Part shown: in pieces, positions 8,926 through 17,675 of the stretch
How positions within the stretch are numbered: the stretch's first letter is position 1
How the letters are laid out: every line of letters begins with the position of its first letter
Assembly (NCBI RefSeq): GCF_025996515.1
Contig: NZ_BLRH01000060.1
Location: 1-64,000, forward strand
DNA length: 64,000 nucleotides
From: Rhizohabitans arisaemae
GTDB lineage: Bacteria > Actinomycetota > Actinomycetes > Streptosporangiales > Streptosporangiaceae
Reading direction: 5' to 3'
Program-made: the position numbers and the translations under genes
The notes under the pieces: model-generated
Told to the model about the DNA's origin: nothing
The model's database searches: none
What the model saw: only the letters and a program-made list of their open reading frames with translations

Positions 8926-8930
8926 GGGCG

Positions 8931-9986
8931 TCAGGAGGCTGCGCTCAGCGTGTCGATCTCCGTCAGCAGCTGCCGCTTGGTGGGCGCGTCCAGGTAGGAG
9001 GCGTTGACGGCGTTGCGGGCCAGGCCGGCCAGCTCGGCCTTCCCGAGGCCGAACACGTGCGCCGCGACCTGGTACTCCCGGCTGAGCGTGGTACCGAACA
9101 TCGGCGGGTCGTCGCTGTTCAACGTGACGTACAGCCCCTCTGCCAGCAACCGGGGCAGCGGATGGTCCTCGATCCGGGCGACCTGGCCGGTGCAGACGTT
9201 GGAGGTGGGACAGACCTCCAGCGGGAGCTGGGTCTCCCTCAGGTGGGCGATGAGACGCGGGTCGGCGAGACAGTTGACGCCGTGGCCGATTCGCTCGGCG
9301 CCGAGTCCTTCGACGGCCTCCCAGATGGTTTCCGGGCCGGTCATCTCCCCGGCGTGCGGCACGCTGTGGAGTCCGATGGCACGGGCCGCGGCGAACACGT
9401 CCCGGAGGACGTCGCGGTAGGCAGGCCGTGCTTGCTCGATGCCTCCGACCCCGAAACCTACCAATGTGGCGGGAGGTTCCTTGTGGACATGCTCCAGAGT
9501 CATCTCGGCCGCCTCGGCACCGCATTCGCCGGGGACGTCGAAGATGTAGGCCACGCGCACGCCGTACTCCTCGGCCGACCGCCGGGCCGCCAGGTCGAGC
9601 GCCTCGGTCACGGCCCGCGCGGGCATGCCGACGACCCGGTGACTGTAAGGCGTGACCTGCAGTTCGACGTAGCGGGCGCCCTGCTCGCCCAGGTCCCGGG
9701 CGAGACCCGTCACCAGGATGTGGAGATCCTCCGGCTCGCGGACCAGCGCGTTGACCGCCTTGTACACCTGGGCGAAATGCGGGAAGTCGCGGAAAGTGTA
9801 GAAGGCGCGTAGTTCCTCCTCCGTGGTGGGCACACCGCTGCCGGGGTGGCGGCGCGACAGCTCCAGCACGGTTGGCACCGAGGCCGACCCGACCAGATGC
9901 ACATGCAGCTCAACCTTCGGCAGCGCCCTGATGAACTCATCGATCGTCATACGAACGACGATAGGAGCGGCATCTCGCCCAGGCAT
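8931..9986 (-). CDS. Adenosine/aminodeoxyfutalosine deaminase
   Basis: Metal-dependent deaminase of the adenosine deaminase family. Zinc-site motifs: HVHLVGSAS near the N-terminus, HAGEMTGPETIWEA with the catalytic Glu region, GHGVNCLADP, and SDDPPMFGTTL near the C-terminus. The HVHxVGSAS opening and the overall pattern match the actinomycete subgroup assigned to 6-aminodeoxyfutalosine deamination (futalosine menaquinone pathway) better than classical adenosine deaminase. That is a family judgement; no other futalosine gene is in the window. Two starts are possible: ATG 9986, or ATG 9950 (MTIDEFIRAL), where conservation begins. Neither has a clear ribosome site. TAGATT just upstream of 9986 could be a -10 box for nearly leaderless transcription. 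Single gene, convergent with the M23 gene across a shared terminator. Confidence 0.85.
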   Translation of the reverse strand: MPGRDAAPIVVRMTIDEFIRALPKVELHVHLVGSASVPTVLELSRRHPGSGVPTTEEELRAFYTFRDFPHFAQVYKAVNALVREPEDLHILVTGLARDLGEQGARYVELQVTPYSHRVVGMPARAVTEALDLAARRSAEEYGVRVAYIFDVPGECGAEAAEMTLEHVHKEPPATLVGFGVGGIEQARPAYRDVLRDVFAAARAIGLHSVPHAGEMTGPETIWEAVEGLGAERIGHGVNCLADPRLIAHLRETQLPLEVCPTSNVCTGQVARIEDHPLPRLLAEGLYVTLNSDDPPMFGTTLSREYQVAAHVFGLGKAELAGLARNAVNASYLDAPTKRQLLTEIDTLSAAS

Positions 9987-10163
9987 AGAGATTGAGGGCT
10001 AATCTAACGCCAGAATGTCAGATTTGCTGTTGATCCAGCCCGCGTTGATCACCACCATGGGTGAGCCGACGATGAGCGGGCGGCGGCACAACGGCTTGTG
10101 GTCGTTTGCCGCCTTACGGCGGCCCTCCCCAGTCGGGAGAGGCCGGTACGGCGAACGGCCGGG

Positions 10164-11315
10164 TCACCCGAGCATGCGGGCGAATCCCTCCGGGGTGACG
10201 ATGGGGATTCCGTAGGCGCGGGCCTTCTTCGCCTTACCGGACAGGGAATCGGGGTCGGCCGCCACCACGAGCCGGACCTTCTTCGTCACATTGGGATGCG
10301 GCACATAAGAGGCCTCGCGGGCACGTTTCTCCCACACGTCCTGCCCGCCGTCCACCTCGCCGGTGAACACGACGAGGTCACCCGGCTGCAGTTGGAAACG
10401 GGGCAGCGGAACCGCCGATCCGGAGGCGGCGAGAGCCTCTTCGACGGCCGTGACCGGAAGCCGGAGGAGTTCGGCGAACGGCTCGACGTCACGGCCGTCG
10501 GCGGCGACGGCCGCGAGGTAACCCCGATGCAGCCGATCCAGATCCGTACGGGACAGCCCGAGCTTGTCCGCCATGTCGACCAAGGCGTCCGCCTCGGTAA
10601 CGGAGATGTGCTCGTCCAGCAGCACGTGATCGAGCAGGGCAAGGTAGTCGGCTCCGTCACCGGGCCGTGTCGTCGTCTGCGGCACACGATCGAGAAAGTG
10701 GCTCACGCGCTCGGCTGAGACGCCGCGCCGTACCCAGACCGCACCCGAGTCCTCGATCAAAGGCCACGTCGCCTTGGCCGCCTTGGCATGGACCGTCCGC
10801 CACGGGCGCACGGGACGGGCCAGGCCGAGATAGTGGCGGAGCAGCCCAGCCGCGGCCCGGGCGTCGACGAGCGCGTCATGATGTCCGTCGAGGGGGATGC
10901 CGGCCACGGCACAGCACTCGGCGAGGGTTCGCGGAGTACCCGGAAGGAACCGCTCGGCCTCCAGCATCGTGCAGATCCCCGAATCCGGGATCATCGCGCC
11001 GAGCCGGGTGAACTCGCTCCGCAGGAATCCCAGGTCGAACTCGAGGTTGTGCGCCACCGGCACGCGTCCGCGCAGCCGGTCCACGAGGGCCCCCGCGATC
11101 TGACCGAACGTCGGCGCGTGGCGGATGTCGGCGACACCGATCCCGTGGATGTGCTGCGCCCCGAGATCCCGTTCCGGGTTGACCAGGGTGCTCCACTCCC
11201 CGGTCGTCTCCCCCGCCGGATCGAGGTGGACGACACCGACCTCGATCACACGATCGTGCCGGGCGGTCCAGAGTCCGGTGGTTTCGAGGTCGATCACCGC
11301 ATAGCCGATGGCCAT
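10164..11315 (-). CDS. DnaQ-like 3'-5' exonuclease with BRCT domain
   Basis: Predicted DEDDh exonuclease. Residues about 1-170 form the nuclease: AVIDLETTG (metal-binding Asp and Glu), AHNLEFDLGFLRSEF, and HHDALVDARAAAGLL (His and Asp of ExoIII). The C-terminus (about 300-383, QPGDLVVFTGEVDGG to ARAYGIPIVTPEGFARML) is a BRCT domain of the kind that follows such exonucleases in actinomycetes, likely binding DNA ends or repair partners. The start is set at ATG 11315 (MAIGYAVIDLETTG), behind GGAGAGGACGGG; the frame continues upstream to 11492 but that part is not family-like. It stands alone, with 220 bp to the catabolic operon on its right. Probable role in repair-associated end trimming. Confidence 0.85.
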   Translation of the reverse strand: MAIGYAVIDLETTGLWTARHDRVIEVGVVHLDPAGETTGEWSTLVNPERDLGAQHIHGIGVADIRHAPTFGQIAGALVDRLRGRVPVAHNLEFDLGFLRSEFTRLGAMIPDSGICTMLEAERFLPGTPRTLAECCAVAGIPLDGHHDALVDARAAAGLLRHYLGLARPVRPWRTVHAKAAKATWPLIEDSGAVWVRRGVSAERVSHFLDRVPQTTTRPGDGADYLALLDHVLLDEHISVTEADALVDMADKLGLSRTDLDRLHRGYLAAVAADGRDVEPFAELLRLPVTAVEEALAASGSAVPLPRFQLQPGDLVVFTGEVDGGQDVWEKRAREASYVPHPNVTKKVRLVVAADPDSLSGKAKKARAYGIPIVTPEGFARMLG

Positions 11316-11537
11316 CTGCCCGTCCTCTCCGCGTGCCCGGGATAAAAGCGTGGCATCGCGGGAAAGGACGAACAGGGCGAAATTCGGCCGCGTAACTATT
11401 CTGTGATGGACCACGACCGAAGAGACTTCTCCCGTCGGCGCATTACTTCCTTTTTGTCGGATATTTCGAGATTTCGCCAGAACAAGTGTCACCTCATTCC
11501 GGCCGCGAACCGGCGGGATCCCGCAGGTGGTCCCCGG

Positions 11538-12998
11538 CTAGCCGCAGGAAGGGTCGGACCGCAGACCGGCGGCGGCCTCGATCCGTTCGAGCATCGGCCT
11601 CAGCTCCTCGAACCTGGCCAGCCTGTCCGGGAGCGAACTCCAGATCCGCGTCGTGAGCTCCCGTGCCTCCGCCCGGATCGCCGCCTCGTCGACCGTGGTC
11701 ACCCGGCGGTCCAGGAGCACCGGCAGGCCGTCGACGTACACGCTTCGCACCGCCGATCCGAGTTCACCGTAGGCGATCTGGTTCCTGAGCTGGGCCGCGG
11801 GCGCGGGCCACACCTGGTCCGCGTCGAGGACCGTGAAGTCGGCGAGGGCACCGGCCGCGATCCGGCCCACGTCGGCGCCGAGTGCCCGAGCGCCGCCCCG
11901 CCAGCACATGGTCAGCCCGTCGGCCGCGGTCGGCCAGGTGGCGGGTGGACCCTGGACCCGGTGGATGAGCGTGGCGAGCTTCAGCGTCTCGAACATGTTC
12001 TGGGTGTCGTTGCTGCTCGCGCCGTCGGACCCGATGGCCACCCGGGCGCCGGCGCGCAGCAGGCCCGGTACGGGCGCCACGCCGGCGCCGAGCTTGAGGT
12101 TGCTCGCGGGGTTGTGGACGGCGACGGCCTCGGACTCGGCGAACATCATCTGCTCGCGTTCGTCGAGCCAGATCGCGTGCGCGAAGGAGGCCCAGTCCTC
12201 CAGCGCCCCCATGTCCCGCAGGAACGCCACGGTCGACCCGCCGAACCGGGTCCGCGCCACGTCGATCTGCGAGCGCGCGGACAGCAGGTGGGTCTGCATC
12301 CGGGCACCGCGGGACCGCGCCAGGTCGACGGCCGCGCCGAACAGCTCGGTGGAGCAGCGCGGCAGGGACGACGGGCCGAGGAGCGGCCGTACCCGCTCGG
12401 ATCGTTTCTCCCAGCGGTCCAGGAAGCGGTCGGCGCTCGCGAGCACCTGGTCCGGCCGGGCGAGCGGCGGCCGGACCAGGGCCGACCCCCCGGGGACCAG
12501 CTCCACCGGGATGGAGGAGAAGAAGTCCAGATCGGAGAACTGGATGGCCACCGAGGCGCGCATACCCAGGTCCAGGTACGCCTGCATGATCGCGTCCATG
12601 CCCTCGTCGATCCACTCCAGGTCGGCGCGCGCGCAGTCCAGGACGGACGTGGTGCCGGTGCGGATCATCTCCAGGCCGCCGACCATCGCCGAGACGTAGA
12701 GGTCGCGGGGGCTGAGCCGGGCACCGGCACCGCCGTAGCTGGCGACGACCATCCACGCGTCGAGGGGCAGCGCGTCGCACAGGCCCTTCTCGATGCTCTG
12801 GTTGGAGTGGGTGTGCGCGTTGACCAGCCCGGGGATGAGGATGTCGCCGCCGAGGTCGACGGTTTCGGCGGAGGGGTACGCCGCACCGGCGTCGGGCCCT
12901 GCGGCCACGACGCGTCCGCCGGCCACGACCACGTCGCCGATCGACCCGTCGTGGTCGAGATCGAGCAGCCGGGCCCGGCGAAGGATCAGGGTGGTCAT
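11538..12998 (-). CDS. Amidohydrolase (deaminase/chlorohydrolase type)
   Basis: Metal-dependent hydrolase of the amidohydrolase superfamily, in the branch with 8-oxoguanine deaminase, SAH/MTA deaminase and atrazine-type chlorohydrolases. Motifs: PGLVNAHTHSNQSIEKG (metal-binding HxH), MQTHLLSA, a third His in FAHAIWLD, and GSDGASSNDTQNMF (metal-binding Asp), followed by the C-terminal composite beta part (GALADFTVLDADQVWP). It probably hydrolyses an amino or similar substituent from an N-heterocycle. It is the last gene of the long minus-strand operon and its ATG overlaps the stop of the TPP beta gene by 4 bp, so translation is coupled. RBS GAAAGGAAC. The partners (molybdenum hydroxylase, hydantoinase-like enzyme) fit heterocycle breakdown; the exact substrate is not known. 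Confidence 0.85.
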   Translation of the reverse strand: MTTLILRRARLLDLDHDGSIGDVVVAGGRVVAAGPDAGAAYPSAETVDLGGDILIPGLVNAHTHSNQSIEKGLCDALPLDAWMVVASYGGAGARLSPRDLYVSAMVGGLEMIRTGTTSVLDCARADLEWIDEGMDAIMQAYLDLGMRASVAIQFSDLDFFSSIPVELVPGGSALVRPPLARPDQVLASADRFLDRWEKRSERVRPLLGPSSLPRCSTELFGAAVDLARSRGARMQTHLLSARSQIDVARTRFGGSTVAFLRDMGALEDWASFAHAIWLDEREQMMFAESEAVAVHNPASNLKLGAGVAPVPGLLRAGARVAIGSDGASSNDTQNMFETLKLATLIHRVQGPPATWPTAADGLTMCWRGGARALGADVGRIAAGALADFTVLDADQVWPAPAAQLRNQIAYGELGSAVRSVYVDGLPVLLDRRVTTVDEAAIRAEARELTTRIWSSLPDRLARFEELRPMLERIEAAAGLRSDPSCG

Positions 12999-13588
12999 CG
13001 GGTTCCTTTCTCAAGCCATTCGCGGAGCCGGTGCCGGAAGAGTGTTCGGGCCTCGTCTCCGGAGTGCGGCCCCGGACCGCCGTAGGGTGCGGGTTCGGCG
13101 TCGACGCATGCGACGAGCAGCGCCGGGGCGGGCGCCGCCAGCAGGGCGCCGACCGCCGCCGCCAGGTCCGCGGCGGGTGCGCCGCGCCGTACCGTGCCCG
13201 TCCAGGCCCAGCCGCCCGCTGCGGCGAGCCCGGCGAGGTCGGCCCGGTCCGCCGCACCGAGCGGCTGGCCGCCTCCGGTCTCGTACCGGCCGTTGGCGAA
13301 GACCACGACCCGCAGGTTGCCCGGTGCCGCGCCGGCCACGGTGAGCAGCGCGCCCAGGTTCATCGTCAGGTCGCCGTCCCCCTCCAGCAGGAGGAACTCC
13401 AGGTCGGGCCGGGCGAGGGCGGCGCCGAGTGCGAACGCGGGGGCGGCCCCCATCGGGTCGGAGCAGTGGTAGACCGGGTTGGTCCCGCCGCACTCCCGCC
13501 AGGCCCGTCCGGCGCTGCCCAGACTCGTGATCACTACGTAGTCCGGCGCCGCGGCGGCCACCGCCTGTGCCACATCGTTTCGTTTCAC
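12995..13588 (-). CDS. TPP-dependent enzyme, C-terminal (PP-domain) subunit
   Basis: 197 residues forming only the pyrophosphate-binding half of a thiamine-diphosphate enzyme, like the beta chain of sulfopyruvate or phosphonopyruvate decarboxylase. The cofactor motif is visible as LLEGDGDLTMNLGALLTV followed about 20 residues later by FANGRYETGG (GDG...N pattern). HCSDPMGAAPAFALGAALA matches the substrate and cofactor region before it. Its start overlaps the stop of the alpha half upstream (ATGA at 13585-13588). The split subunits must assemble, as in ComDE. Likely a decarboxylase acting on a 2-oxo acid in the pathway of this operon. Coenzyme M synthesis is not suggested by the neighbours. 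Confidence 0.85.
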   Translation of the reverse strand: MKRNDVAQAVAAAAPDYVVITSLGSAGRAWRECGGTNPVYHCSDPMGAAPAFALGAALARPDLEFLLLEGDGDLTMNLGALLTVAGAAPGNLRVVVFANGRYETGGGQPLGAADRADLAGLAAAGGWAWTGTVRRGAPAADLAAAVGALLAAPAPALLVACVDAEPAPYGGPGPHSGDEARTLFRHRLREWLEKGTR

Positions 13589-14097
13589 AGGGACTCTCCG
13601 GTCAGCGCGGCACGGGAGCAGAGCAGGACGACGGGGCTTCGGTGCATGGCGGCCTGCTCGAAGGCCCGCTCGAACAGCCAGTCGTCCCGCGCGTCGCCGA
13701 CCCGGTGCCAGGGCAGTTCCAAGGCGGTCAGCACACCTGGGGTGACCCTGCCCTTGTACGCCTGGTAATAGAAGCCGTCTTCCGGCCCGCCCCGGTCCGC
13801 GGCGATCACCACGAGGGGGATGCGGTGGTGGTGCGCGTAGCCGGCCAGCACGTTCGCCGACAGCAGCAGGCCGGCGTTCTGGCAGACGAGTACGGCTCGG
13901 CGGCCCATCAACGACGCGCCGGCGCAGACCGCGACGCCGTCGTCCTCCCGGGTCACCCGGACATGGGTGATCTCCGGCGTATCGGTGACGGCGTCGATCA
14001 GCGCGCTGAGCCAGCTGTCGGGGAGCGACGCGGCGATCTCGGCTCCTCCCGCGCGCAGCCGGGCCGTAATCTGCGCGGCACGGACCTTGTCAGACAT
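13585..14097 (-). CDS. TPP-dependent enzyme, N-terminal (Pyr-domain) subunit
   Basis: 170 residues forming the pyrimidine-binding half of a split thiamine-diphosphate decarboxylase, partner of the next gene. Visible are a domain start (AASLPDSWLSALIDAV), THVRVTREDDGVAVCAGASL with the likely catalytic Glu region, LVCQNAGLLLSANVLAGYA, and a C-terminal VVLLCSRAALTGESL. The start is ATG 14097 (MSDKVRAAQ), with GGGAGGAGG 6 nt upstream; a longer frame to 14166 runs into duplicated DNA. The first 50 codons have a second, diverged copy just upstream (14168-14255). Function as for the beta half: 2-oxo acid decarboxylation or a related carboligase step, by inference. Confidence 0.83.
   Translation of the reverse strand: MSDKVRAAQITARLRAGGAEIAASLPDSWLSALIDAVTDTPEITHVRVTREDDGVAVCAGASLMGRRAVLVCQNAGLLLSANVLAGYAHHHRIPLVVIAADRGGPEDGFYYQAYKGRVTPGVLTALELPWHRVGDARDDWLFERAFEQAAMHRSPVVLLCSRAALTGESL
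13948..14035. repeat. Segmental duplication, copy A
   Basis: About 88 bp nearly identical (some six differences) to 14168-14255, lying 220 bp away. It covers the N-terminal coding part of the TPP alpha subunit (LPDSWLSALIDAVTDTPE). Confidence 0.85.
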
Positions 14098-14299
14098 CGT
14101 CGCCTCCTCCCGTCGGTGTACCGCCGTACCGTCTCCCGGCGGCACGCCGCAGCAGACCGGAGCCACCCCGGGTCACCCGGACATGGGTGATCTCCGGCGT
14201 GCCGGTGACGGCGTCGATCAGCGAGCTCAGCCGGCTGTCGGGGAGCGACGCGGCGACCCCGGCCCCGTTCGCCTGAGCGGCGGGGCTGTTCTCAGGCAT
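14090..14299 (-). CDS. Hybrid mini-ORF from a junction duplication
   Basis: 69-residue frame whose first part (AASLPDSRLSSLIDAVTGTP) copies the N-terminus of the TPP alpha subunit and whose last part (GLLRRAAGRRYGGTP, ending GGDDV) copies the C-terminus of the molybdenum hydroxylase (GLLRRAARRLNGDTP, ending GDDDA). It is what remains when the junction between those two genes is tandemly duplicated, with the 5' end of one gene fused to the 3' end of the other. It keeps a strong RBS (AAGGAGGAG before ATG 14299), overlaps the upstream stop by 8 bp and overlaps the downstream start in the same way, so it is probably translated. No function is claimed; it may serve only as a coupling spacer or be neutral. 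Confidence 0.7.
   Translation of the reverse strand: MPENSPAAQANGAGVAASLPDSRLSSLIDAVTGTPEITHVRVTRGGSGLLRRAAGRRYGGTPTGGGDDV
14168..14255. repeat. Segmental duplication, copy B
   Basis: Second copy of 13948-14035, now the 5' part of the hybrid mini-ORF. The RBS/start junctions at 14097 and 14299 are also duplicated, 202 bp apart. Confidence 0.85.
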
Positions 14300-17200
14300 C
14301 GTCGTCTCCTCCTTCCGGCGTGTCGCCGTTCAGTCGCCTGGCGGCACGGCGCAGCAGACCGGCGGCGGCGTCGAGCTTCCACGCGGTGCCGGACAGCGGA
14401 TGCGCCCGCCGCTCGAACTCGCGCTCGATCAGCGTGGTCAGCTCGGTCTCGGTGGGGCGTCGCCCGTCGAGCGCCCGCTCCGTCGCGGCCGGGCGCCACG
14501 GCACCGGGGCGAGGGCGCCGTACACGATCCTCGGCCGATGCCAGCGGCCCTCGGCGTCGAGCCCGACGTCCAGGGCGAGGGAGACGACCGCGAAGTCGCC
14601 GTCCCAGAGCCGCAGTTTCTCGAAGACGCCGCGGCGCTCCGGACCCGGTTCGGGCAGCGACACCGACTCGATGAACTCGCCGGGGCCGATCCGCAGCTCG
14701 CCGGGGCCGCGGTACAACCCGCCGATCGGCACGTGGCGGTCGCCCACCCGTACAGTTGCGTCCAGCGCGGCGAAGACCGTGGCCAGGTCCGAGGGGGTGA
14801 CCGCCTGGCAGCGGTGGGCGTCGACGGCCGCGTGGTGGAACCGGTGGTCCCCGGTGACGGCGTAGCACGGGCAGGTGGCGCCGCCCCGCTTGTAGCAGTC
14901 GAACCCGTTGCGGAAGAACCAGCACCGTTTGGCCTGGGCGAGGTTGCCGCCGACGGTGGCGACGTCGCGGATCTGCGCGGAGGCGATCGTCTCGACGGCG
15001 TCGGCCAGCATCGGGATCCGGTCGCGCGCCCAGCGGGCCAGCTCGGTGAGGGTCACGGCGGCGCCGATCTCGACGCCGCCCGCCCGGGCGTGGAGCCGGC
15101 GCAGCGCGGTGACCGCGGTGACGGACACCAAGGTGTGCGGATTCGCCAGCCCTTGGGCGCGCTGCGTGGTGAGGTCCGTCCCCGCGCCGACGACCGCGAC
15201 CTCGCCGGGTGGTTCGCCGGCGAGCGCTGCCGTCAGCTCGGGCACACTCGCCGGGGTGACGACGCGGCGTACGGGCCGAGGCGGCCGGCGCCGGGCGAAC
15301 GAGGTGCCGAATCGATGCAGGATCGCGTGCATGCCGAGCGGGTACAGCCGGCGGAACAGTTCGATCTGCCAGCGCCCCGGGCGCCGGAACAGGTGGTGGC
15401 GCCTGCGGGGTGCCCCGCGCTTCTCCGCCAGCGCGCGCAGCACGACGTCGGGGGTGAGCGGCAGACTGTGGAACCGGATGCCGACGGCGTCGTACACGGC
15501 GTTGAGCACGGCGGGCGCCGGGGGGACGATCGACATCTCCCCCACGCTCTTGGCGTCGTACGGCCCGGCTTCCTCCGGTCCCTCGATGAGCACGGCGCGG
15601 ATCGACGGCGCGGTCGTCGAGCGCGGCAGCGGGTAGTGCAGGTAGGAGGCGTTGACGACCCGGCCGCCCTCGTAGATCAGATTCTCGCCGAGGACGGCGC
15701 CCAAGCCCTGCACGACGCCCCCGATGATCTGGCCTTCGACCATGCCGGGGTGGATGGCGCGGCCGATGTCGTGCGCGGCCACGTAGTCGAGGATCCTGAT
15801 CTCACCGGTGTCCTCGTCGACCTCGACCTGTACGGCGTGCGCGGCGAAGGTGTAGCTGGGGGAGATGTTCGGGTTGGGGATGCCCGTCCAGTACGGCTCC
15901 ATCCGCTCTTCGAGGTAGTCGGTGTCGATCCGGAGCCGCCCGTCGGCGGATTCGGGGGCCAGGGCGACGAGTTCCCCGATGTCGACGGCGGCCCCCGCGG
16001 CTTCGACGCGTCCGCCGCACAGCCTGACGTCTTCCGTGCCGAGTTTCTCCGCGCCGAGGGCGCGCAGCCGTTCGGCCATCGCCTCGGCGGCCCGTTTGAC
16101 GGCGTGCCCGCCCATGTGGGTGCCCCGGGACGACCAGGCCCCCATGTCGGGCGGTGCCTCGTCCCAGTCGTTCATGATCACCTGGACTCGGCCGATCGGC
16201 ACGTCCAGCACCTCGGCGGCGATCTGCCCGAGGATCGTGCGCTGCCCGGTCCCGGCGTCGGACCCGCCGAACCGCACCACGACCTCACCGGCCGAGGTCA
16301 CGTCGATCCCGGCGGCGCTGACGTTCCCGCCGGGGTAGGCGTAGGACCCGCTGGCGTGCACGCCGACCGCCACGCCGAGGCCGCGTGAAGGGTGCCGATC
16401 GCGCCGGTGCTCGTCCCAGCCGATCAGCTCGCGTACCGACTCCAGGCACTCCACGAGCCGCGCCGACCCGATCCGTGCCCCGGCCGGCGCGACCGACCCG
16501 GGCTCGTTCGCGTTGCGAATCCGGAACTCGATCGGATCGATCCCGGTGCGTTCGGCCAGCTCGTCGACGAGGCACTCGATCGCGAGCGCGGTCTGCGGGG
16601 CGCCGTAGCCGCGGAACTGGCCGCCGGGGGTGAGGTTGGTGTCGATCAGCCGGCCGCTCCAGCTGACCGCGTCCGGGCGGTACAGCGAACCGATCTGCTT
16701 GATCCCCGCGCGCATCACGGACGGGCCGTAGTGGTTGAACGCGCCGTTGTCGACGTCGACCTCCGCCTCGAACCAGCGGATCCGCCCGGTGTCGTCGGCG
16801 TGCGCGCGCATCGTGGTCCGGAACGCGTGCCGCGGTTTGGTCGCGGAGATCTCCTCGGCCCGGGTCAGTTCGACGAGGACAGGCCGGCCGCTCCGCATGG
16901 ACAGCAGCCCGGCGATCGCCTCGTGCTCGGACACCTTGGACTTCGAGCCGAAACCGCCGCCGACCGCGACGTCCCGGCAGACCACCTGGTCGAGCCGGAG
17001 GCCGAGCACCCGGGCGAGCTCGTGCACCACGAAGTGCGAGGCCTGGGTCGACGTCCACAGTTCGAGCCGGTCGTCGTGCCACCAGGCCAGCGTGGTGTTC
17101 GGCTCCATGCAGGCGTGGGTGACCCGCGGGTAGTCGAAGGAGCCGCCCACGGTGACGGTCGACCGGGAACGGGCGAGCTCGGCCGAACCCCAGACGCCCG

Positions 17201-17675
17201 ACACGGCTAGCGCCACGTTGTCGCCGCCCTCCCGGCGCCGAACCCGGGTCGCCCGCGCGGCGAGCGCCGCGGCCGTGGACAGCACCGGCCGGAGCCGCCG
17301 GTAGCGGACGTCGATGAGCCGCAGCGCCCGCTCGGCGGCCTCCGCGGTGTCGGCGGCCACCGCGGCGACCTCCTGCCCGACGTAGGCGACCCGGTCGACG
17401 GCGAGCGGCGGCCGGTCGGAGTACGGCTCGCCGCTGTGCTCGTAGACGACCCCGGGGGCTAGGTCGCGGTGGGTCACCACGGCCCGGACCCCGGGGACCC
17501 GCGACGCCCGGTCCACGTCGAGCCGGACGATCCGGGCGTGCGGGTACGGCGAACGCAGGATCCTGCCGACCAGCGTGCCCTCGGGCCGCGCGTCGGCCGC
17601 GTAACGCGCGGTTCCGGCGGTCTTGGCGTCCCAGTCGAGGGGCCGGACCCGGGTGCCGACTACCTTCGGTCGCAT
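14292..17675 (-). CDS. Molybdenum hydroxylase, fused MoCo and FAD subunits
   Basis: 1127-residue protein of the xanthine dehydrogenase family. The large N-terminal part (about 1-780) is the molybdopterin subunit: GTARYAADARPEGTLVGRIL, VGGGFGSK, GGQFRGYGAPQTALAIE, and AKSVGEMSIVP with the catalytic Glu. The C-terminal part (about 830-1127) is the FAD subunit: VVGAGTDLT, TVGGNLAQAKRCWFF. The latter is followed by a Cys-rich insert (CYKRGGATCPCYAV, then HRCQAV) as in FAD subunits that carry an extra [4Fe-4S] cluster. MoCo followed by FAD in one chain differs from the FeS-FAD-MoCo order of eukaryotic XDH. Start ATG 17675 overlaps the FeS gene by 16 bp. With the small subunit it should hydroxylate an N-heterocycle at a C-N position; substrate unknown. 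Confidence 0.9.
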   Translation of the reverse strand: MRPKVVGTRVRPLDWDAKTAGTARYAADARPEGTLVGRILRSPYPHARIVRLDVDRASRVPGVRAVVTHRDLAPGVVYEHSGEPYSDRPPLAVDRVAYVGQEVAAVAADTAEAAERALRLIDVRYRRLRPVLSTAAALAARATRVRRREGGDNVALAVSGVWGSAELARSRSTVTVGGSFDYPRVTHACMEPNTTLAWWHDDRLELWTSTQASHFVVHELARVLGLRLDQVVCRDVAVGGGFGSKSKVSEHEAIAGLLSMRSGRPVLVELTRAEEISATKPRHAFRTTMRAHADDTGRIRWFEAEVDVDNGAFNHYGPSVMRAGIKQIGSLYRPDAVSWSGRLIDTNLTPGGQFRGYGAPQTALAIECLVDELAERTGIDPIEFRIRNANEPGSVAPAGARIGSARLVECLESVRELIGWDEHRRDRHPSRGLGVAVGVHASGSYAYPGGNVSAAGIDVTSAGEVVVRFGGSDAGTGQRTILGQIAAEVLDVPIGRVQVIMNDWDEAPPDMGAWSSRGTHMGGHAVKRAAEAMAERLRALGAEKLGTEDVRLCGGRVEAAGAAVDIGELVALAPESADGRLRIDTDYLEERMEPYWTGIPNPNISPSYTFAAHAVQVEVDEDTGEIRILDYVAAHDIGRAIHPGMVEGQIIGGVVQGLGAVLGENLIYEGGRVVNASYLHYPLPRSTTAPSIRAVLIEGPEEAGPYDAKSVGEMSIVPPAPAVLNAVYDAVGIRFHSLPLTPDVVLRALAEKRGAPRRRHHLFRRPGRWQIELFRRLYPLGMHAILHRFGTSFARRRPPRPVRRVVTPASVPELTAALAGEPPGEVAVVGAGTDLTTQRAQGLANPHTLVSVTAVTALRRLHARAGGVEIGAAVTLTELARWARDRIPMLADAVETIASAQIRDVATVGGNLAQAKRCWFFRNGFDCYKRGGATCPCYAVTGDHRFHHAAVDAHRCQAVTPSDLATVFAALDATVRVGDRHVPIGGLYRGPGELRIGPGEFIESVSLPEPGPERRGVFEKLRLWDGDFAVVSLALDVGLDAEGRWHRPRIVYGALAPVPWRPAATERALDGRRPTETELTTLIEREFERRAHPLSGTAWKLDAAAGLLRRAARRLNGDTPEGGDDDA

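Noticed and set aside
12995-14097. Coenzyme M biosynthesis (sulfopyruvate decarboxylase)
   Set aside because: No other coenzyme M gene is present and the operon is catabolic; only the fold is shared.
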